This document shows, piece after piece, positions 35,901-44,646 of a stretch of 64,000 nucleotides of DNA. Source of the DNA: Methylobacterium durans (GTDB lineage Bacteria; Pseudomonadota; Alphaproteobacteria; Rhizobiales; Beijerinckiaceae); NCBI RefSeq assembly GCF_003173715.1, contig NZ_CP029550.1:1984001-2048000 (forward strand), read 5' to 3'. A program made the position numbers and the translations under genes. Below the pieces are notes generated by a model that saw nothing but the letters and a program-made list of their open reading frames with translations, was not told where the DNA came from and did no database searches. How positions within the stretch are numbered: position 1 is the stretch's first letter; every line of letters begins with the position of its first letter.

Positions 35901-38900
35901 GCCGCGGTGCCGCCCTCGACCTCGCTGGCATCGGTCGCCTGGATCGAGGCCGCGGAATCGGCCGAGACCGTGACGTCGCCGCGCGCCTCGATGGCCGTGT
36001 TGACGATCTTCGCCTCGGCCTGGCCCTGCACGGCGTTGCGCGCGAAGATGGCGCCGAAGCCCTTCGAATCGATCTTGCCGACCTTGGGCTTCGAGCCCGT
36101 TGTGCCACCGGGCACGACGTTGGCCGCGTCGAGCTTCTTCCAGACCGAGAAATCTGAGAAGTCGCGCGTCGTGTCGCCGAGGTTCAGCGGCGTCGCGCTG
36201 TCGGTCCCCATGTACTGGTAGACCGCGCCCTTCTCGCCCACGCCGGTGCCGGTCGGGGTCCAAGTGTCACTGAGGCGGATCTTCTCGCCGAACTTGATCG
36301 CCCGCGAGCCCGAGGCGGTGGTGTAGGTGTACTCGGCGAGCAGCGATTCCGCGCTGCGCTCGACGCCGGTGACGGAGCCTGTCTTCACGGCCTTGGCGGA
36401 GGCGCCGACCGTGGTCTCGGCCTCGATCGAGACGGTATCCTTCGCCGTGACCGAGACGTCCGTCCCGGCGACGGTCCTGCCCTGCGCATCGATCGTGGCG
36501 CGGGCCGCCCCGCTGACGCGGTTCATCGCGACGAGGCCGGAGACGGCGAGCGCGTCGGCGCTGGCGGCCTTCGCCGAGGCGCTGACCTCGTTGCCGAGCT
36601 CGGCCGCGATGGCGCCGGAGGACTCCGCTGCGACGGTGATGGCACCGGAGGCCGCGACCGTGCTGTTCGTGATCTCGGCGACGGCCTGGGCCGACGAGGC
36701 GCTGCCGAGATTGGTCCCGACCAGGGCGTTGATCGTGTCGAAGGCGAGGTTGCTGCTCTCGTAGCCGATCGCGTTGAAAGCGAGCTGGATGCCCGCCGCC
36801 CGCGCCGTGGTGCTCGGCGGCGTGGCGAGACCGGTGCCGCCAGTCGATCCCATTCCGCCCGTCGTGCCGGTGCCGCCCGTCGTGCCGGTGCCACCCGTCG
36901 TCCCGGTGTCGGTGGCGCCCGCGTCGGCGACGCCGGTCGGATCGGACTCGCCGGCGGCGCCCTGGGAGGCCGCGGTGATCTGCGCGGCGACCTTCGCCTC
37001 GATCGAGCCCTCGGTCTTCGCCGTCACCGAGACGGAGCCGTCGCCGCCCGTCGTCGTGATGGACGCGTTCGCGATGCGCGCCTCGGCGGTCGACAGGATC
37101 GTGTTGGTGGCGATGACGCCGTTGATGGCGAGCGCGGTCGCGCGCGTGTTCTGGGCAGTGGCGCCGGCAGGCTTGTCGAAGGCCGAGGTCTGACCGGGCA
37201 CGGTGCTCGCCGTGCCGGTGCCGGCGGTGCCGTCCGTGGCCGTGCCGGTCTGCTCCTTGATCGTGGCGATGGCCTCGACGGTTGCGTCGGCCTTCGCGGT
37301 GATCGTCGCGGCGCGCTCGGCCGAGACGGCGACGCTGCCCGCCGTCACGGTCGAGCCGGTGATGCTCGCGCTCGCCCCGCCCCGGATCTCGTTTCGCACG
37401 ACGATGCCGCCGGCCGCCGTGGCGCCGGAGCCGCCGGCCTTCGCCGCACCGGTGCCGCTGGTGGCGCCCTCGCCGTCGCCGACGCGGCGCCAGAGGTCGA
37501 GGTCGGCGTAGTTCGCACTGCGCAGGTCGAGATCGGCAACGGTCTTGTCCGCGCCCATCCAGGCGTAGATCGCGTCCTTCGGGCCGATCTTCTGCCAGGT
37601 GCCCGCGACCGTGAAATCGGTGGTGGCGAGGTTGAGCGCCGCGGAGGCGGTGGCGGGGACGTAGCGGTAATAGGAGCCGACCTCGCCCTTGCCGGCGGGA
37701 TGACCCTCGCTGACGAGCACCACGCTGCCGGGCTGGATGACCCGGGTCGCGGGGCTGGCGGCGGGCTTTTGGCCGGATTGCGCGGCGGTCGTCGAGGTCG
37801 GCAGCGCCCCCTTGACCTTGTCGAGGACGGGGATGGTCGGAATCGCGTCCGGGAAGGTCAGCGCGACGCGCTGGCCGAGCTTGATCGCCACCGGCGTCGC
37901 GCTGCTCGCCTGGTAGTCGGACTGGATCTGGGCCTGCTTCTTGAGGCCGCCGTCGCTCGACGCCTGACCCGAGGAGACGAGCTTGACGTTGGCGTTGATG
38001 GTCGAGGTGTCGGCGGCCCGAGCACCGACTTCCCCGCCGGCCGTGATGGTGGCGGCGGAGACGATCTCGGCGGTCGCCGAGCGCGCCATCCGGTTCGTCG
38101 AGATGAGGCCGCCGAAGCTGCGCGAGCCCGCGCTCGTCGTGGTGCCGCTGCCGGCCACCGTCTTGAGGGGCGTCTTGCCGGCAAGCGCCCGCGCCTTGTC
38201 GATAGCGACGCCCTTGTCCCGGTTCTTGATCGCTGCGGCGGCATTCTGCTCCGGCGTGCGAACGGTCACGGTGTTGCTGACCGTGGCGTTGACGGTGCCG
38301 GCGCTCGCCGCGTTGACGCCGACCGCGCCCGAGGCGGTGACGTTCGCAGCACTGATCCGCGCCACGATCGACTGCGTGGCGAGCACGGTGAAAAAGCCCG
38401 TGCCGAGCACTGCGTCGAGGGCGGTGCCGACGATCTTGTCGGCGATGGCGCTCGTCGCGATGCCGGTCAGGCCGTAGCCGACGACGTTGAAGGCCGCCGC
38501 GCCGCCGATCGCGGTGCCGCCGCCCTTCGAACCGCCCTCGACGGTGGTCTCGACGCGCGAATCGATCTTCGAGACGTCGCCCGCGCTGACGGTGACGTCG
38601 CCCGACGCCGCCGCGACGCTGCCGCGGGTGATCGTGGCCGTGGTGCTGCCGAGCACGACGTTCGCGGCGAGCGAGCCGGCGACGCCGAACTTGCTCGGCG
38701 CGCTCGACGCCTGCGCCGTGGTGGTCAGGTCGAGGGCGTTCTCGGCCGTCAGGGTGACGCCGGTCTCGCCGGCCACGATGGAATCCGTGAGGGCGGCGGT
38801 GACGTCGCGCTCCGCCGTGTTGATGGCCGAGCCGCGGCCGATCGCGACCGCGCCCTGGCTGACGACGGCCGAATCGACCTGCTGGTCGAGCGTCGTGATG

Positions 38901-41368
38901 TCGGTCGGCACGGCGATGGCGCGGGCCACCGTGGCGTCCATGGCGGTGACGGTGATGCTGCCGGCACCCGCCGAGAGGCGGGCCTTCTCGGCCGTCGCGC
39001 TGGTCGCGCCGGTGAGCAGGTTGCGCGCCTGGATCGCCCGGGCCTCGATCTCGGTGCTGTTGGTGGCGACGGCCAGCAGCGAGGCGCCCGTGACGGCGAC
39101 GCCGCGCACGGCGACGCGCACGGTGTCGTTGGCGGTGATCAGGGCGGCGCCGGCCTTGACCGGCGCGGCGAGCGAGCCGTCGTCCTCGCCGTCGCCGGCG
39201 AGCGCTTTGGTCGGGTTGACCGGATCGTCGGGCGCCTCGGTGGCGGCGCCGATCTTCACGAGCAGCTTGCCGCGGTTCTCCGCCTGGAGCGCGACGCCGC
39301 CCTCCGCCGTGATCACGGCCGGGTCGGTCGCGAGGGGGGCGGCCGTCGGCAGGGTGCCGTTCGCCGCCACCCCGACATCGACGCTCGTCGTGCGGGTGAC
39401 GGTCTGGTTCCCGGTGAGCGCGAACAGGTTGAGGATGTCGCTGAGGATCGGGATGTTGGCGTTGTCGGCCGCGACGAGCTTCGTCGTCACGGTGGTGGTG
39501 TCGGTCGCCGCGAGCCGGACCGCGACGGCCGGGTCGCTGCCCGGCAGCGTCGCCGCACCGGTCTGCGTGAGGCGCGCATCCTTGTCGACGGTGACCTGCG
39601 TGGTGTTGGTGACGGTGGTCTCGGCCTTCTTGATCACGCCCTCGACGGCGAGCTCGGCCGGCGTGAACACGTCCGACAGGCTGCTCTCGCCGGTGACGAT
39701 GCCCTTGAGCGTGTCGCCCGTGCGCTTCGCCGTGTCCATGAAGGTGCCGGCGCCGGGCAGGACGAGGCCGACCGCCTTGACGTCGACCGTGGCACGCGTG
39801 GTCGACGCGAGCTTGATCGTGCCGCCGTTGACCGCGCCCGTCGCGCCGACCGCGATGGCCGAGATGTTGGTCTGCGTCGGGGTGATGCGCTTGAGCTGCG
39901 AGGAGAGCGCCGAGCGGAGCGTGACGCTGTTCTCGACGTCGGTGGTCAGCTCGGCGGCGCCCGCGAGCGCCGTGACCGTGCCGTCGAGGGTGATCCGGGC
40001 GCCGCCCGTGGTCGAGACGGAGAGCGTCTGGGTGTTGATGGGCGCCGCGTCGGCGACCGTGATGCTGCTGCGCACCGCGATCGAGACCGAGGTGCCCCCG
40101 ATGACGGCGCCCTGGTTGATCGTCACGCCCATCCGCGCGACGGCGCTGGCCGCGCGGTCGCCGTTGCTCGTGACGAGAACCGGACTCACCGTCGCATCCG
40201 TCGCGAGGGTGACCGCGCCGCTCGCCTGGATCGTCTTGCCCTGCGCGACCACGAGGCTGTTATCGCCCGAGCCGCCGCGGAAGGTGATCCCGATGTCCCC
40301 GGCCTGCGCCTTGACGTCGGCCGAGAGATCGATGCGGTCGTCGCCCGTGCCGCCGTCGAAGCTCACCGCGAGGCTGCCCGTCGTGGCCGTGAGGTTCGTG
40401 TCGAACACGAGGGCGTCGTTGCCGGCGCCGGCGCTGAGGCTGAAGCTGGTGCCGGGCGGCAGGGTGGAGAGGTGCAGCGTGTCGTTGCCGGCGCCGAGGA
40501 GCACGCCGAAATTCGTGGTCGGCGCCGTGAAGGCGAGGCTCGCGAAGGCCGCGGCCGAGGAGCCGGCCGTCTGGCCGAGGGTATAGCCGCCGGTGCGCGC
40601 CGCGAGCGTCGCGTCGAGGTCGCCCGCCACAATGCCCGAGAGGTCGAGCTGCAGGGACCCCTTGCCGCCCGAGAAGACGCCGCTGAGGCTGCCGCCTGAG
40701 CCGATCGCTAGCGTGTCGGCGGCAGCCGAGGCGCCGGTGAGATTCGCGACGCCCGAGAAGCTGCCCGTGAACTTGCCGGCCGCGATCGTGCCCGCGTCGG
40801 AGCCCGTCAGCGCGAAGCGCGCGCCAGTGCCGTTGCGCAGGACAATGCCGTCCCCGTCGACGGCGCTGGTATCGCTGACGGCGAGCGTCGGGCGGCGTCC
40901 GTCCGGCAGGACGTCGAAGGTGGCGACATCGACGGTGATGACGTCCTTGTTCGCGGCCGAGCCCTGGATCGTGAAGGTGCTGAACGAGGCGACGTCGCCG
41001 AAGGTGTGGAGGACGCTACCCTCTCGGCCGTTTGTGAAGTCGAGAATCTGGATACGCTGGATCGTGGTGGCAGACTGGTTCGCGCCCTGGGTTTCCTGCA
41101 CGAGCTTGACGAGGAGCTGATGCTCCTGCGTCGGCGGGTCGGACGGCACTGTGTAGGTGATGTCCGAGTTGAGGAGGACGCGCGGCTCCAGCGGATCGAA
41201 GATCAGCCGGTCGCGGTAGAGCATCCGGTCCGTCTTCGCCTTGAGGCGCATGACGAGCTGGCGCTTGGTGGGACGCTTGGCGCGCGCCGCGTCCTCGGCC
41301 GGCTTCGGCCGGTTGCGGCGGCGAAACAGCGGCCCCCAGAAGCCTTCCGACTTGAACGGAAAAGCCAT
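1..41368 (-). CDS. Giant LEPR-XLL / RTX-repeat surface or secreted protein (3' end outside window; three apparent frameshifts)
   Basis: One reading direction stays open from an ATG at 41368 to the left edge, about 13,790 codons, if three one-base deficits are corrected (near 35339-35365, 22994-22998 and 6901-6906). The start has GGAGAAA about 8 nt upstream. The basic N-terminus carries LEPRVLL at residues 60-66, the LEPR-XLL motif found at the start of very large exported proteins; no classical signal peptide is visible. Order: beta-repeat arrays (about residues 70-7200) with helical inserts, more haemagglutinin-like repeats, short Gly-Ser-Tyr beta repeats (13.6-11.9 kb), a Calx-beta-like stretch (10.7-9.3 kb), then RTX-like GGxGxD repeats to the edge. 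I saw no cysteine in the parts read. A calcium-stabilised adhesin or matrix protein is inferred. The C-terminal export signal, if any, is not in the window. Confidence 0.9.
9300..10700 (-). other. Calx-beta-like domain stretch in the giant protein
   Basis: This segment is less repetitive and not Gly-Asp rich. It contains phrases typical of Calx-beta or cadherin-like modules, for example VTVIDDDKPG, YTVALNNQPEAGEEVRVTL and LTFTAANWNQAQTVLV. The last two recur in a second diverged copy (FDATNYDQPIRITV). It separates the Gly-Ser-Tyr beta repeats from the terminal RTX array. The domain call rests on motif resemblance only. Confidence 0.6.
11900..13640 (-). repeat. Short beta repeats with GTY/GSY and GAGDD motifs
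   Basis: The protein repeats blocks such as TLSGTYGVTGLLALRTGAGD and DLQGSYDAGAMEIAAGEG. Each has an L-x-G-[ST]-Y turn followed by an acidic Gly-rich turn. Several copies are nearly identical at the DNA level (for example around 12460-12560 and 13180-13280), which suggests recent duplication. A beta-solenoid is likely. Confidence 0.7.
16500..17810 (-). repeat. Five-copy helical YW-R-QQ repeat region inside the giant protein
   Basis: Within a protein otherwise built of Gly/Ala/Thr-rich beta repeats, this stretch is rich in Ala, Glu, Gln, Tyr and Arg and looks alpha-helical. Five diverged copies of a Tyr-Trp motif are visible: YNAYWSYRNQQ (about 17771-17803), YATYWAFRSQQ (about 17472-17505), YGRYWELRD (about 17060-17085), FALFSAYRAA (about 16805-16835) and YETYWSYRNQQ (about 16540-16571). 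Spacing is roughly 85-140 residues. I do not recognise the domain. Confidence 0.7.
31280..37900 (-). repeat. Interspersed Tyr/Trp-rich modules (YxYxG ... YxDxxLW)
   Basis: About six small aromatic modules interrupt the beta repeats, near 37.5-37.9, 36.1-36.35, 35.0-35.2, 34.65-34.85, 32.55-32.97 and 31.28-31.48 kb. The shared pattern is KxGDxVRL, then GxVYxYxG, then VxLxxxxYxDxxLWxxV. Examples are GRVYIFIGTSRSVNLGTSNY and GDIYVYMGASTNPDGTPVKI. Such aromatic beta modules resemble carbohydrate-binding folds, but I cannot assign a family. Confidence 0.6.
33000..33650 (-). other. Coiled-coil insert in the giant protein
   Basis: This segment reads as long amphipathic helices rich in Ala, Glu, Lys, Gln and Leu, for example LEDKIAAQVERVKQLVIEA and LERAQAELKAKSDAATQLR. 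It lies between two beta-repeat blocks. A shorter helical insert (LQRVALIDAMTDAQAKANQY) occurs near 20.45-20.52 kb. These may act as hinges or oligomerisation elements; that role is a guess. Confidence 0.65.
41171..41191 (-). other. LEPR-XLL N-terminal motif of the giant protein
   Basis: Residues 60-66 read LEPRVLL within FDPLEPRVLLNSD, preceded by a strongly basic stretch (about residues 16-55, rich in Arg and Lys). This motif family lies near the N-terminus of very long repeat proteins and is thought of as a sorting or processing signal. The neighbouring operon encodes a PqqD-like domain fused to a membrane protease, which could recognise it; that link is inference. Confidence 0.85.
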
Positions 41369-41559
41369 CCCACTTTCTCCAGCCGAAGAGCGCGCGCCAC
41401 GGTGGCGTGCACGAGGCGCAAGAACCCGGCACGCCGAAGGGCTGCCGGGGTTACTCGGTCACAAGGTCAGATGACGGGTCCGTCGCTCCCCCCGGCGCGA
41501 CGGTCCTTGGCTGGAGAGGCTTCGCCCCGGCCGCGAGGAGCGGCCGGGGCGAAGTCGCG
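41369..41559 (-). promoter_or_regulatory. Leader/intergenic region of the giant gene
   Basis: This is the spacer between the sapC stop and the giant gene start. It holds the GGAGAAA ribosome-binding site (about 8 nt before ATG). It also holds a dyad CGCCAC-G-GTGGCG at 41395-41407 and a stem CCCGGCA/TGCCGGG at 41425-41431 with 41443-41449, both of which would fold in the leader transcript. The sapC-distal hairpin is listed separately. I could not identify convincing -35/-10 boxes. Confidence 0.5.
41520..41554 (-). terminator. Perfect 15-bp hairpin downstream of sapC
   Basis: The arm CTTCGCCCCGGCCGC (41520-41534) is exactly complementary to 41540-41554 around a five-base loop. It lies just after the sapC stop codon on the minus strand. 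There is no U tract, so it may act as an attenuator or an RNA-stabilising structure between sapC and the giant gene rather than as a strong intrinsic terminator. Confidence 0.7.
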
Positions 41560-42357
41560 TCAGGCGTTGCCCGACGTCTCGAAGTCGGCCGGCGCGGCCG
41601 GGGCCGTATCGGGCGCTTCGGCGGCGGCTCCGCCCCCGATCCGCTCGGCGATCGGGGTCAGGTTCCGCAGCGAGGCGAGGTGCTGGTAGACCAGCTCCAG
41701 CTCGTCAGCCTGCATCAGCTCGGCGAGCCGGTCGGCCGGCAGCGCCTTCAGGCGCTCGCGGTTGACCACGCTGAAGCCCGACAGCGTCGAGCGCTGGCCC
41801 GTGCGCAGGGTGAATTGCGCCTGCATCGGCTCCAGGAGGTCGAGGTCCTGCAGCCGCTTCACGAAGATCTTCGTGCGCTGGAACTGCACCTGATAGGCCT
41901 GGAGGAAGCCCAGCACGTTCTGGAGGTACTGGGTGCGCTCGCCGTCGGCGTCGAACAGGCGCTCGCCGCGGCCCTCGTCGTTGCAGCCGGCGAACTCCTC
42001 GTCCACGCACAGGGTGAAGGTGGCGTCGGCATCGTTCGCGTTGTCGCTGGAGAACACGAACGGATAGCGGCGCAGGAAGGCCGGAACGTAGTTGCCCGCC
42101 CAGGCGCCGGTGTCGTTGACGTAGAGGTTCTCGTTGTCGCGGATGCCGAGGAGGGCCACCGGGATGATCTCGTCGGCGGCGCCGCCGAACACGATCGTGT
42201 ACTCGGCCGAGGCGTTGCCGAACTCGGCCACCATCAGCGGCACGGAATTGACGCCCCGCGCGAAGTCGAAGGTGGCGCCGGCCTTGACGGACCAGGATCC
42301 GTGGCGCTGCCGCGTCACCGGCACCGCGCGCTCGTAAATGAGAAGTTGTTTGGTCAT
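41560..42357 (-). CDS. SapC family protein
   Basis: The 265-residue product starts MTKQLLIYERAVPV and matches the SapC family (named after the Campylobacter fetus S-layer locus). Family-like features are the N-terminal HGSWSVKAGATFDFA, the central NLYVNDTGAWAGNYVPAFLR with RRYPFVF, and the later C-terminal FQRTKIFVKRLQDLDLLEP. Its biochemical role is not established; genes of this family often sit near flavin-dependent halogenase-like genes, as here. I chose ATG 42357 because GGGGGAA precedes it closely; an open extension to 42690 has no family resemblance. It lies directly upstream of the giant gene in the same direction, separated by a hairpin-bearing spacer, so co-expression is plausible. 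A part in surface-layer or giant-protein handling is inferred. Confidence 0.85.
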   Translation of the reverse strand: MTKQLLIYERAVPVTRQRHGSWSVKAGATFDFARGVNSVPLMVAEFGNASAEYTIVFGGAADEIIPVALLGIRDNENLYVNDTGAWAGNYVPAFLRRYPFVFSSDNANDADATFTLCVDEEFAGCNDEGRGERLFDADGERTQYLQNVLGFLQAYQVQFQRTKIFVKRLQDLDLLEPMQAQFTLRTGQRSTLSGFSVVNRERLKALPADRLAELMQADELELVYQHLASLRNLTPIAERIGGGAAAEAPDTAPAAPADFETSGNA

Positions 42358-42847
42358 GGTTCCCCCAGGGGATGGATGTGCGATTCCCGCATCGTTCCGT
42401 ACGCTTGATAACAAGGCGGTCGCACGTTGCGGAGGCGGTCGGTGCGTTTCGTATTGATCCTGCGTCTCACACCGGACGTCGTATTCTGAAAGGCACAGTT
42501 GAGGTAAATCAAAGGCGCTCGAAAGCGTGGCCTTTGTCTGCCAGTACATTGAAAAATGATCGCCGGTTCGTAGCCGATCCGCGCCTCGTTTCAGCGTATT
42601 CGCGGCCGGGAATTCAGGCCGCGCCAATGGCGAGGCGTGATTTTGGTGGCTTTCAGGCCATCTCCACCAGTCCTTAACCCGCCCAAGCACGCGCCGATCG
42701 GCCCCGTGACCTGAAAACGACCGCCTTGCGGATGAATACCGGGGCGCCCCAGGTGCGGAGGTTTTCCGGCCGGGAACCGATGCAGCGCGGGGCGCCGCCG
42801 GCAGGCGCCCGGCCGCAGGCGGATTGCGGCACGCCGGGCCGCCTCGC
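42358..42847. promoter_or_regulatory. Intergenic region between sapC and the radical SAM operon
   Basis: This 490-base stretch has no convincing gene; a minus-strand open frame across 42591-43076 is a shadow. Bases 42480-42600 are more AT-rich than the surroundings. They contain the dyad CAAAGGC...GCCTTTG (42510-42536) with an internal GCT-CGAA-AGC stem, followed on the minus strand by an AT-rich run. It could end the upstream operon or control sapC. No sigma-70 promoter could be assigned with confidence. Confidence 0.45.
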
Positions 42848-43777
42848 TCAGATCGCGGCCCGGCGCCGTCCGCGCATCGGCCGCAGGAGGTCCGCCTCCG
42901 TTCCGAACTTGGCGATGTAGGCCGTGTTGAGCCCGAGGCATTCCCGCGAGGCGCAGGCGTCGCGGTGGACGCACTGGTAGAAGCCGTTGCGCTCGAACTC
43001 CCGCCAGAAATCGGGGTCGATGTGCAGTTCCGGCTGGCCGTTGACGAGCGCGTCGCCGAGATCGCCGAGAAGGCATTCGGGGAAGTTCTTGATCTCGACG
43101 GCCCGGCCGAGGGCGCGGGCGCGCAGGACGGCCTCGCGTAGGTAGGGCAGCAGCACCGCGTGGGAGGCCACGAGATCCTTCTCGTCGCGCTCGGCCATCG
43201 GGAAGTAGACCCAGAATTCCATCTGGGTCAGGCGCTTGAGGTGGGCGAGCCGCTCCACGATCCCGGGCAGGAGGCGGTAGCTCCTGGCCGTCACCACGGT
43301 ATTCGTGAGCGTCGCGATCCCCTCCATCGCGTCGAGGGTCTCGAGCCCGCGGAGGGCCCGCTCGAAGGAGCCCGGCACGAGGGTGAGGCCGTCGTGGCTC
43401 TCGGCGTCCGAGCCGGCGATCGAGACGAAGAACTCATCGACGCCGGCCTCGACGAGGCGCCGGCAGAAGCTCGCCTGGCCGAGATGCATGCCGTGGGTCT
43501 GGATGCGCACGTGCTCGAAGCCGCTCGCCCGGGCGCGGCGGGCGAGGTCCGGCAGGTCCCGTCTCAGGGTGATCTCGGATCCGGTGAGGATCAGGCCGTT
43601 CCAGCGCCGCTCCCGCGCGTTCTGCGCGAGCACCGCCTCGAAATGGGCATCGGATTCCGGCGCGAGCCGGTCCATCGTCCCCTCGATCATGCAGTGCACG
43701 CACTTGAGATTGCAGCGGAACTCCATCGTCAGGGAGACGTAGGCCGCGTGGTCGTAGCGTCCCATCCGCGGCCTCAC
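42848..43777 (-). CDS. Radical SAM protein with C-terminal cysteine cluster
   Basis: This 309-residue protein has the radical SAM signature CNLKCVHC (Cys22, Cys26, Cys29), which binds a 4Fe-4S cluster and S-adenosylmethionine. Residues about 64-67 (TGSE) take the place of the usual GGEP motif. The C-terminus has CVHRDACASREC, a Cys-x5-Cys-x4-Cys group that could hold a second cluster, as in SPASM/Twitch-type peptide-modifying enzymes. GTG at 43777 overlaps the upstream stop as GTGA; an ATG at 43765 is an alternative start. It is the last gene of the five-gene overlapping operon. The substrate is unknown. With a PqqD-like domain encoded nearby, a peptide or protein substrate is plausible. Confidence 0.85.
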   Translation of the reverse strand: MRPRMGRYDHAAYVSLTMEFRCNLKCVHCMIEGTMDRLAPESDAHFEAVLAQNARERRWNGLILTGSEITLRRDLPDLARRARASGFEHVRIQTHGMHLGQASFCRRLVEAGVDEFFVSIAGSDAESHDGLTLVPGSFERALRGLETLDAMEGIATLTNTVVTARSYRLLPGIVERLAHLKRLTQMEFWVYFPMAERDEKDLVASHAVLLPYLREAVLRARALGRAVEIKNFPECLLGDLGDALVNGQPELHIDPDFWREFERNGFYQCVHRDACASRECLGLNTAYIAKFGTEADLLRPMRGRRRAAI

Positions 43778-44646
43778 AGCAATCCGTAATAGGCGCTCTT
43801 CGTCACCCGCGGGCGCCCGTCGACCACGGCGTAGTCGATTCCGACGTCGAAGAGCAGGTGCGAGAGCCGCCGCCGCTCATCCCGCAGGAAGGCGACGAGG
43901 TCTTCCGGGTAGGCGAGCCGTTCGAGGGCGAGGATCAACGGGTCGATTCCGATCCGCGAGAAGTAGACGCCCTCGCACAGGCGCTTGTTGGCGACGACGA
44001 CGGTGCGGCAGCCCATCAGTTCAGGCCAGAGAATCGCGTCGAGATCGAGGCCGGGCAGGTCGAGATGGGCCGAGCAGGCGGTCTTCGCGCGGATCGCCTC
44101 GCGCTCGGTGGCCGCGTCGAAGAAGCTGTAGAGGTTGTCGAAGCGCAGGCCCTCGCGGGTCAGGGCGTAGGAGAGGCCCGAGGAGACGCTGCTGCCGGGA
44201 TTGCCGACGTAGACATTGATCTGGTCGAGGTCGCGCTCGCCCCGCGCCAGGGCCTCGTCGAGGTCGAGCGAGAACATGAAGTAGGGGCGCGCCTCCAGGC
44301 CGGTGAGATCCGAGTTCGCGAAGGGTGCGAGGATCGCCAGCACCCGCGCGATCGAGACCGCGCGGTCGAGCCGAGCATAGTCGTAGAAGTAGAATTCCCA
44401 GGTGGTGACGTCCCCACGCCGCTTGGCGCCCCAGACGCTGTGCCCGGGCCCGAGGCCGTCGCGCAGGGCATCGCAGATGGCGAAGAGGCGCGGATGCGCG
44501 CCGGCGCTCGCGAGGGAGTGCCAGAGCAGGGTCGATTGGCGCAGGCGGCCGGTGGTCGGCCCCAGGGGTTCGTAGTCCCACAGGCAGTAATCGGCGTAGC
44601 GGTCGCCGGGTGCGGCGAGCTCGACGCGGGCGGGATCAAGCCTCAC
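43774..44646 (-). CDS. Unidentified conserved-looking protein (operon member)
   Basis: A 290-residue protein starting at GTG 44646, which overlaps the halogenase-like stop as GTGA and is itself overlapped by the radical SAM start. It begins MRLDPARVELAAPGDRYADY. Visible features are an aromatic N-terminus (CLWDYEPLGP), SVWGAKRRGDVTTWEFYFYD, FMFSLDLDE and INVYVGNPGSSVSSGLSYAL. No membrane segment, signal peptide or nucleotide-binding motif is seen. I do not recognise the family. Its position between a halogenase-like flavoprotein and a radical SAM enzyme, with translational coupling on both sides, argues for a shared pathway. Confidence 0.8.
   Translation of the reverse strand: MRLDPARVELAAPGDRYADYCLWDYEPLGPTTGRLRQSTLLWHSLASAGAHPRLFAICDALRDGLGPGHSVWGAKRRGDVTTWEFYFYDYARLDRAVSIARVLAILAPFANSDLTGLEARPYFMFSLDLDEALARGERDLDQINVYVGNPGSSVSSGLSYALTREGLRFDNLYSFFDAATEREAIRAKTACSAHLDLPGLDLDAILWPELMGCRTVVVANKRLCEGVYFSRIGIDPLILALERLAYPEDLVAFLRDERRRLSHLLFDVGIDYAVVDGRPRVTKSAYYGLL

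Larger units (their letters stand above)
23000..38500 (-). repeat. Long-period (about 270-residue) super-repeat array with AxNxxG anchor
   Basis: An anchor of the form A-[FYE]-N-x-[IV]-G recurs at about 38478, 36765, 35682, 34099, 31930, 30763, 29824, 28201, 27379, 26554, 25750, 24943, 24169 and 23344. From 28201 down, successive spacings are 822, 825, 804, 807, 774 and 825 bp, that is 258-275 codons. Each super-repeat holds about four beta units of 65-70 residues, with recurring phrases such as RATIDGDGTG and SITAQVAAAA. From 38.5 to 30.7 kb the anchor is followed by N-x-LF-x3-D-x-I-x-G-x-PL-type inserts. This is a filamentous-adhesin-like architecture. Confidence 0.75.

Noticed and set aside
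42591..43076. 161-codon minus-strand frame in the sapC upstream spacer
   Set aside because: It overlaps the radical SAM gene in another frame, is Arg-rich and shows no domain.
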